A DNA stretch of 45,406 nt, from contig CATKXX010000025.1 of the NCBI GenBank assembly GCA_949840935.1, positions 1-45,406 on the forward strand. Reading direction: 5' to 3'. How positions within the stretch are numbered: the stretch's first letter is position 1; each line of letters starts with the position of its first letter. The notes below the pieces were generated by a model, which did not search any database, was not told the DNA's origin, and saw nothing but the letters and a program-made list of their open reading frames with translations. Source of the DNA: an uncultured Acetatifactor sp. Lineage in GTDB: Bacteria; Bacillota; Clostridia; Lachnospirales; Lachnospiraceae. The position numbers and the translations under genes are program-made. This document shows, piece after piece, positions 41,028-45,406 of the stretch.

Positions 41028-42116
41028 CTATTTCAACAGCTCCTCCACCTCCACAAAGCAGGCCACCGTCCTGTCCTCGCTGACGGGATGGTTAAAGTAA
41101 ATCCTCTTTCCGTCCCGGGAGAAGGTGGGGTTGGGGTGCACCTTCTTCCGCCATGTGATGTCCTGGAAATCCTGTCCTCCAAAGACTGCAAGAGGTTCCG
41201 TCCGCCCTCTCCGGTACAGGAAGATATCCGCCGGGTATCCGGGATAGGCCCTGTCTCCGGTAAAGTACTCCCTGTCCGGGGAACCGTCGATGTGATTGCC
41301 GATTCCGCCCAGGGTCTCCAGACATTCGCCGTCCACCGTAAAGCGCTGAATCCGGCTGCTGGCCATCTCGATCACTTTCCCGTCATAATACTGCCTCGTA
41401 GCCATATAAGTGTCGTCGTCAAACCACAGTTGATGCACCGGCTTGTCCGGGATCACATGGGTCTTTCCCGTCTCCAGGTCGATACAACCCAGGGCGCCGA
41501 ATACGGGACAATTCTCCACGCTGAGACGCATCATCACCCTGGTGGCGGAAGGGTTCAGCTGCACATGGCTCATGGAGGTAGTGTGCGCATTGGGCACGCA
41601 GCCGTGCTCCACCACCATATTGTACACCGTCTCCTTGTCCGCCACCCGCTTTATCTCCCCCGACGAAAGGTTCAGGAGGTAAATGCCGCACCGGTCAATC
41701 TGGGGGAAACCCGGATTTTTCCCCAGGAATTCCTCGGAAACGGAAAAAGGATACCAGCCGTTCTCCGCACAGTGGCTCTCTTTCGCGAAGACAGGGCCGT
41801 ACTTCACCTCCCCTGTGTCTACGTCCAGAATCCGGAAGGCCGACAGGCCGTCGATATTGTCACGGAACACAATACAGCTGTTGTCTGTAAAGGTGGCCGA
41901 CGGCCCGTTATGGTTGCCGCAGTCCACGGTAAAGACCTTCCTCTGATTCCCAAGGGTGTCCCGGTCACAGATCCATATTTCCGTAAGCCCCTTCTCCAGA
42001 TCCGGCTTGCGGGCATACACTAACCGTTTCCCGTCAGGGCTCTCCGGCTGTCCGCCGTTCATCCCCAGGAGGGTGGATCCCTCGTAATCACTGATACTTC
42101 TCAATCGTTCTTCCAT
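41028..42116 (-). CDS. Beta-propeller protein, oligogalacturonate lyase/TolB-like
   Basis: The start at 42114-42116 (MEERLRSISDYEGSTLL) has GAGGA five bases upstream; an earlier ATG and a TTG (42149) are alternatives. The 362 residues show repeated blade motifs: ESPDGKRLVYARK, SCIVFRDNIDG, HVQLNPSATRVMMRL, GSPDREYFTGDRAY and HPNPTFSRDGKRIYFNHP. The HVQLNP and HPNPTFSRDG segments resemble PL22 oligogalacturonate lyases, which act on unsaturated digalacturonate. No signal peptide, so it is cytoplasmic. Enzyme activity is not certain. Confidence 0.75.
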   Translation of the reverse strand: MEERLRSISDYEGSTLLGMNGGQPESPDGKRLVYARKPDLEKGLTEIWICDRDTLGNQRKVFTVDCGNHNGPSATFTDNSCIVFRDNIDGLSAFRILDVDTGEVKYGPVFAKESHCAENGWYPFSVSEEFLGKNPGFPQIDRCGIYLLNLSSGEIKRVADKETVYNMVVEHGCVPNAHTTSMSHVQLNPSATRVMMRLSVENCPVFGALGCIDLETGKTHVIPDKPVHQLWFDDDTYMATRQYYDGKVIEMASSRIQRFTVDGECLETLGGIGNHIDGSPDREYFTGDRAYPGYPADIFLYRRGRTEPLAVFGGQDFQDITWRKKVHPNPTFSRDGKRIYFNHPVSEDRTVACFVEVEELLK

Positions 42117-42161
42117 AAGCTTCCTCATTTCTGCGCGGCTTTTGCGCAATTCTTTTCTTCC

Positions 42162-42190
42162 ATTATACTTTCAGGCACGGCAATAATCAA
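42162..42190 (-). promoter_or_regulatory. Promoter of the beta-propeller gene
   Basis: On the minus strand TTGATT (42185-42190), 17-base spacer, TATAAT (42162-42167). A perfect 8-bp hairpin (CGCTGTTT, loop GTCA, AAACAGCG; 42191-42210) abuts the -35 box and may bind a regulator. Confidence 0.65.
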
Positions 42191-42323
42191 CGCTGTTTGT
42201 CAAAACAGCGGCTTCACGCATGGCGACTGCGCCGGCATGATAATACGTATGAAAACAACCTGTAAAAGCTACAGCCTATGGATAAAAAGTCCGAATCTCA
42301 GACAAGAACATGTATGTAAAATC

Positions 42324-42360
42324 AGAGCGTGCTTGAAACATCATCCCCCGACCCGTACAG
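42324..42360 (-). repeat. Fragment of the dispersed 162-bp hairpin element
   Basis: AGAGCGTGCTTGAAACATC and the next 20 bases align with the reverse complement of the right arm of the element at 40478-40639, with a handful of substitutions. Confidence 0.6.
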
Positions 42361-42439
42361 CTCATTGCATCTCCCGTTTTCAGGCCGAGTACTATTGTAT
42401 AGTTTACCACATTTTGAAATAAAAGTCTAGTAATTTTTT

Positions 42440-42449
42440 TTGTATACAA
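42440..42449. promoter_or_regulatory. 10-bp palindrome upstream of the ABC exporter
   Basis: TTGTATACAA is a perfect palindrome in an AT-rich stretch containing TACAAT (a possible -10 box), about 100 bases before the first exporter gene. It resembles a small-regulator operator; the regulator is not adjacent. Confidence 0.35.
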
Positions 42450-42545
42450 TACAATGGAAATGTAAGGCGATGAAAATGTAGCAGATCAAAACTGGAAAGA
42501 GGATGCGGAAGCATGCCGCAGCAAAATACAGAAAGGAGTTTTCCC

Positions 42546-43343
42546 ATGATCCAGGTAGAAAATGTATCAAAATCATTCCGGGTAGCGAAGCGGAACGCAG
42601 GGCTTAAGGAAGCTGTAAAGTCCCTGTGGTACAGAAAGTACGAGGTGGTACAGGCCCTCGACCGGATTTCCTTTCTCATCCCGGAAGGGGAGATGGTTGG
42701 CTATATCGGCCCCAACGGGGCCGGTAAGAGCAGCACGATCAAAATTCTGAGCGGAATCCTGACACCCGAAGAAGGGTTGGTATCCATTAACGGAAGAATT
42801 CCCTGGAAGCAGAGGAAAGAGCATGTAAGGGAGATAGGGGTTGTTTTCGGCCAGAGGACGCAGCTTTGGTGGGACGTCCCCGTCATCGATTCCTTCTGCC
42901 TCCTGAAAGACATCTACGCCGTGCCCAACATAGAATTTAACAACAACCTTGAGGAGCTTACCGCCCTTTTGCACCTTGAAGAAATCCTGCGGACTCCCGC
43001 CCGGCAGCTGTCCCTTGGCCAGCGTATGCGCTGCGAGATAGCAGCCTCCCTTCTGCACAGCCCGAAAATACTGTTTCTGGACGAGCCCACCATCGGGCTC
43101 GACGCCGTATCAAAACTGGCCGTGCGGGATTTCATTTTAAAGCTGAATGAGGCAAAAAAGACGACCGTCCTCCTCACCACCCATGACATGCAGGATATCG
43201 AAGCACTGGCAAAGCGTATTATCCTGATTGGGAAAGGAAGAATCCTTTTGGATGGTTCCCTTTCGGAACTGAAAGAACAGTTTCCCAACAGGGAAAGCCT
43301 GGACGAGATGATAGCGTCACTTTACCGCCGCTACCAGATTTAG
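42546..43343 (+). CDS. ABC exporter ATPase (COG4586 type)
   Basis: The ATG at 42546 (MIQVENVSKSFRVAKRNAGL) has AAAGGAG 7 bases upstream. The 265-residue protein has Walker A GPNGAGKSS (55-63), a Q-loop FGQRTQLWWDVP, signature LSLGQRMRCEIA, Walker B ILFLDEPTIGLD and the His-switch LTTHDMQD. The long N-terminal insert before Walker A (residues 12-40) and the W-W-D segment mark the COG4586 group that pairs with two ABC-2 permeases of the COG4587/3694 type. Substrate unknown; some of these pump viologens or dyes. Confidence 0.9.
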   Translation: MIQVENVSKSFRVAKRNAGLKEAVKSLWYRKYEVVQALDRISFLIPEGEMVGYIGPNGAGKSSTIKILSGILTPEEGLVSINGRIPWKQRKEHVREIGVVFGQRTQLWWDVPVIDSFCLLKDIYAVPNIEFNNNLEELTALLHLEEILRTPARQLSLGQRMRCEIAASLLHSPKILFLDEPTIGLDAVSKLAVRDFILKLNEAKKTTVLLTTHDMQDIEALAKRIILIGKGRILLDGSLSELKEQFPNRESLDEMIASLYRRYQI

Positions 43344-43416
43344 TATGCCTGTCGAATCTAAGACTAATAGAATCTGCTAAACGAAATCAGGAAAATCAGA
43401 AAGGAGGAGTTTATCT

Positions 43417-44220
43417 ATGCAGAAATATATCAGCCTTCTGCGTATGAAATTTATCGCAGGCATACAATACCGGGCGGCCGCTTTCGCCGGTATTCTGACA
43501 CAATACGCATGGGGAGGCATGGAAATCCTGATCTACCGCTGCTTTTACCTTGAAAACCAGACCGATTTTCCCATGCAGATGCAGGCTTTGTCCAATTATG
43601 TCTGGCTGCAGCAGGGCCTGCTGGCACTTTTCATGGCCTGGATCTTGGAAAATGACATCTTTGAGATGATAACACACGGAAATGTCGCCTACGAGCTATG
43701 CCGTCCCTGCGACCTTTATAATATGTGGATATTCCGCAACATGGGGGTAAGGCTGTCACGGGCCGCTCTCCGCTGCCTTCCGGTGTTTGTGGTGGCAGCT
43801 CTGCTGCCTGCGCCGTACGGACTGAAGCTTCCGCCCACTCCCGGATCGGCAGGGCTCTTTCTGCTCTCCGCAATCCTGGGATTTTTAAATGCCGTGGCTT
43901 TCAGTATGTTGATCTATGTCAGCACTTTTTATACCTTCTCCATCCAGGGAACCAGAGCCTTCTGCCTGGCAGTGGTTGACCTTCTGTCAGGAAAAGTCAT
44001 CCCAATCCCATTTCTGCCCGACGGCATACGGCAGATTGTGGAGCTGCTTCCCTTCGCCTCGATGCAGAATGCTCCTCTGCGGATTTACGGAGGCGACATC
44101 GCCGGGCCGCAGGCGGCACAAGCCATCCTTTTACAATGTTTCTGGCTCGCCGCAATGATACTGGCAGGCAGGATACTGCTTCGGAAAGCTCTCAGTCGAA
44201 TAGTGGTACAGGGAGGTTAA
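43417..44220 (+). CDS. ABC-2 family permease (COG4587 type)
   Basis: The 267-residue protein has about six membrane spans. It includes the family stretch FRNMGVRLSRAALRCLPVF, a periplasm-facing loop, and a C-terminal span IPIPFLPDGIRQIVELLPF followed by ASMQNAPLRIYGG. AGGAGG precedes the ATG. It is the first of two permeases that, with the ATPase, make one exporter. The stop is directly followed by a short match to the dispersed repeat. Confidence 0.87.
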   Translation: MQKYISLLRMKFIAGIQYRAAAFAGILTQYAWGGMEILIYRCFYLENQTDFPMQMQALSNYVWLQQGLLALFMAWILENDIFEMITHGNVAYELCRPCDLYNMWIFRNMGVRLSRAALRCLPVFVVAALLPAPYGLKLPPTPGSAGLFLLSAILGFLNAVAFSMLIYVSTFYTFSIQGTRAFCLAVVDLLSGKVIPIPFLPDGIRQIVELLPFASMQNAPLRIYGGDIAGPQAAQAILLQCFWLAAMILAGRILLRKALSRIVVQGG

Positions 44221-44257
44221 GAGCGTGTTCGAAAACCGCGCAGAAACGGAGTCAATT

Positions 44258-45034
44258 ATGAAACTATACCTGAAATATCTGAAAATACACGTCCAGAGCA
44301 TGATGGAGCATAAAGCTTCCTTTTTCCTGACCATGGCAGCCCAGGTGATGACGACCATCACGGCATTCCTGGGAATTTCCTGTCTGTTTTTGCGTTTCCA
44401 TTCCGTGCAGGGCTTCAGTTACCAGGAGGTACTGTTGGGCTACAGTGTGATTTTGTTTTCCTTCTCACTTGCAGAAATGTTTGCCAGAGGTTTTGACGCC
44501 TTCGGCTCCATCCTCTCCAACGGGCAGTTTGACCGGATCCTGCTCCGGCCCAGAAACGATATCTTCCAGGTTCTTGCCACAAAGGTAGAATTCACCAGGA
44601 TCGGCAAGCTTTTACAGGCATTTGTCATGATGCTGTATGTCATATTCACCAGCGATATTTCCTGGACGCCCTGTAAGGCTGCTATAGTAGTCCTGATGAT
44701 CTTCGGCGGAGCCGCTCTGTTCTCGGGACTCTTCCTGGTCTATGCCGCACTGTGCTTCTTCACCACACAGGGATTGGAATTCCTGAATATTTTCACCGAC
44801 GGAGGCAGAGAGCTCGGGAAATATCCCATGGGCATCTATGGAAAAGCTGTGCTGCGTTTTTTCACCTTCCTGGTGCCCCTTGCCATGATACAGTATTATC
44901 CCCTTCTCTACCTTACAGGCAGAGACAGCAGAACGATTCTCGGGCTATGCCCCCTGACAGGCTTCGTATTCCTGATACCCTGCCACGCGCTGTGGAAATT
45001 TGGTGTGAGACATTTCGTTTCCACAGGATCATAA
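44258..45034 (+). CDS. ABC-2 family permease (COG3694 type)
   Basis: The ATG at 44258 (MKLYLKYLKIHVQSMMEHKA) is chosen because GGAG lies six bases upstream; a GTG at 44225 is in frame but sits in the repeat trace. The protein of about 258 residues has six membrane spans. Landmarks are FARGFDAFGSILSNGQFDRILLRP and the GREL-x-x-YPMGIYGK region typical of the COG3694 permease. It completes the exporter trio with the ATPase and COG4587 permease. Confidence 0.87.
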   Translation: MKLYLKYLKIHVQSMMEHKASFFLTMAAQVMTTITAFLGISCLFLRFHSVQGFSYQEVLLGYSVILFSFSLAEMFARGFDAFGSILSNGQFDRILLRPRNDIFQVLATKVEFTRIGKLLQAFVMMLYVIFTSDISWTPCKAAIVVLMIFGGAALFSGLFLVYAALCFFTTQGLEFLNIFTDGGRELGKYPMGIYGKAVLRFFTFLVPLAMIQYYPLLYLTGRDSRTILGLCPLTGFVFLIPCHALWKFGVRHFVSTGS

Positions 45035-45059
45035 AGAATCTTCACGATTTCCTTTTTCC

Positions 45060-45406
45060 TCAATGCCCATGCCGCCCGGTAAATTCCATGACCAGCCCGG
45101 TGAGGCAGGTGTCCTCGTAGACCTCGCCCGGGTACACATCCTCAATCACAAATCGGAAGGTGATCTCCTCCCCGTCCCCGGTCATGATATCCTCCGGCGG
45201 AAGCCTGAAATACTGCGGCAGGATCGTATCCTCCAGCTCCAGATAAGCGTAGGGCTTATCCTCCACATACATCAGCAGCCTCCTGACACGCCCGTTTTCC
45301 TCCCAGGTCTTCTGATCCTTTGCATATCCGTTCACAATACAGATTTCCGTATACCGCATATAGCCGTCCACGGTAAAGTCATTCTGTTCCCAGCACCGCA
45401 GATAAT
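45060..45406 (-). CDS. C-terminal part of a protein with an NADase-type glycan-binding domain (runs off right edge)
   Basis: The frame is open from the right edge to 45060 and has no start in the window, so this is only the 3' part. It reads WEQNDFTVDGYMRYTEICI, VNGYAKDQKTWEENGRVRR, YVEDKPYAYLELED and FVIEDVYPGEVYEDTCLTG. The I-x-NGY-x-K...N-x-R...L pattern is that of the NADase-type glycan-binding (discoidin-like) domain found at the C-terminus of bacterial surface proteins. An internal GTG could be mistaken for a start, but the same reading frame is coding upstream of it. Confidence 0.75.
   Translation of the reverse strand, partial: YLRCWEQNDFTVDGYMRYTEICIVNGYAKDQKTWEENGRVRRLLMYVEDKPYAYLELEDTILPQYFRLPPEDIMTGDGEEITFRFVIEDVYPGEVYEDTCLTGLVMEFTGRHGH

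Larger units (their letters stand above)
42117..42545. other. Non-coding stretch between the beta-propeller gene and the ABC exporter
   Basis: It holds the beta-propeller promoter, an 8-bp hairpin next to it (42191-42210), a repeat fragment (42324-42360) and a palindrome (42440-42449) before the exporter genes. No gene is seen in it. Confidence 0.6.

Overview
The window looks like a chromosome segment of a Gram-positive anaerobe of the Clostridia, most likely Lachnospiraceae. The basis is a dikinase (ppdK) of the Clostridium type, a SpaA/Cna-B adhesin with a sortase signal, many strong AGGAGG ribosome binding sites, and gene families typical of Lachnospiraceae (Gx transporter plus NusG-II protein, DUF815 ATPase, DUF5050 protein, YkpA-type ABC-F). 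No rRNA, tRNA or CRISPR array was seen. The species cannot be told from this window.

Positions 1 to about 9,950 are the end of an integrative and conjugative element (ICE). It is read almost wholly on the minus strand and continues off the left edge. From the chromosome junction inward it holds a sigma-A-like promoter (9730-9758), two small unknown genes, overlapping parA and parB, a 1382-residue thioester/Cna-B cell-wall adhesin, a 27-residue membrane peptide, and a tightly overlapping train of small unknown proteins. Two of these have paralogous partners in the same operon. No integrase, relaxase or type IV secretion gene is inside the window, so the ICE call rests on parA/parB, the adhesin and the style of the small genes.

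The chromosome resumes at the 3' end of ppdK. From 9,957 to about 30,600 it carries ppdK, gdpD, ykpA, a PHP phosphoesterase and a Gpi18-like membrane glycosyltransferase with a lysine/glycine decapeptide repeat. A long minus-strand cluster follows (pheA, DUF815 ATPase, ppk1, a large YfhO/PTPS-related membrane protein, maf, gph), then a DUF5050 protein, an SmtB-like zinc-sensor ArsR, a NusG-II protein and a Gx transporter.

Positions 30,674-35,812 are a folate operon on the minus strand in transcription order folC, folE, an HD phosphohydrolase, folP, a decayed KilA-N gene, and a folB-folK fusion. The HD protein sits where the pathway needs a dihydroneopterin triphosphate phosphatase and no Nudix gene is seen, so it is a candidate for that step.

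From 35,935 to the right edge are a PF06541 membrane protein, a PH-domain protein, an orphan lipoprotein solute-binding protein followed by an amber-interrupted small gene, a MarR/flavin-barrel pair, a YccF protein, a beta-propeller protein, a three-gene ABC-2 exporter of the COG4586/4587/3694 type, and the 3' end of a gene with an NADase-type glycan-binding domain. The intergenic stretch at 40,078-40,659 holds two different inverted-repeat elements of about 160 bp. One of these has diverged fragments at 18,958, 42,324 and perhaps 44,220, so it is a dispersed repeat family in this genome.
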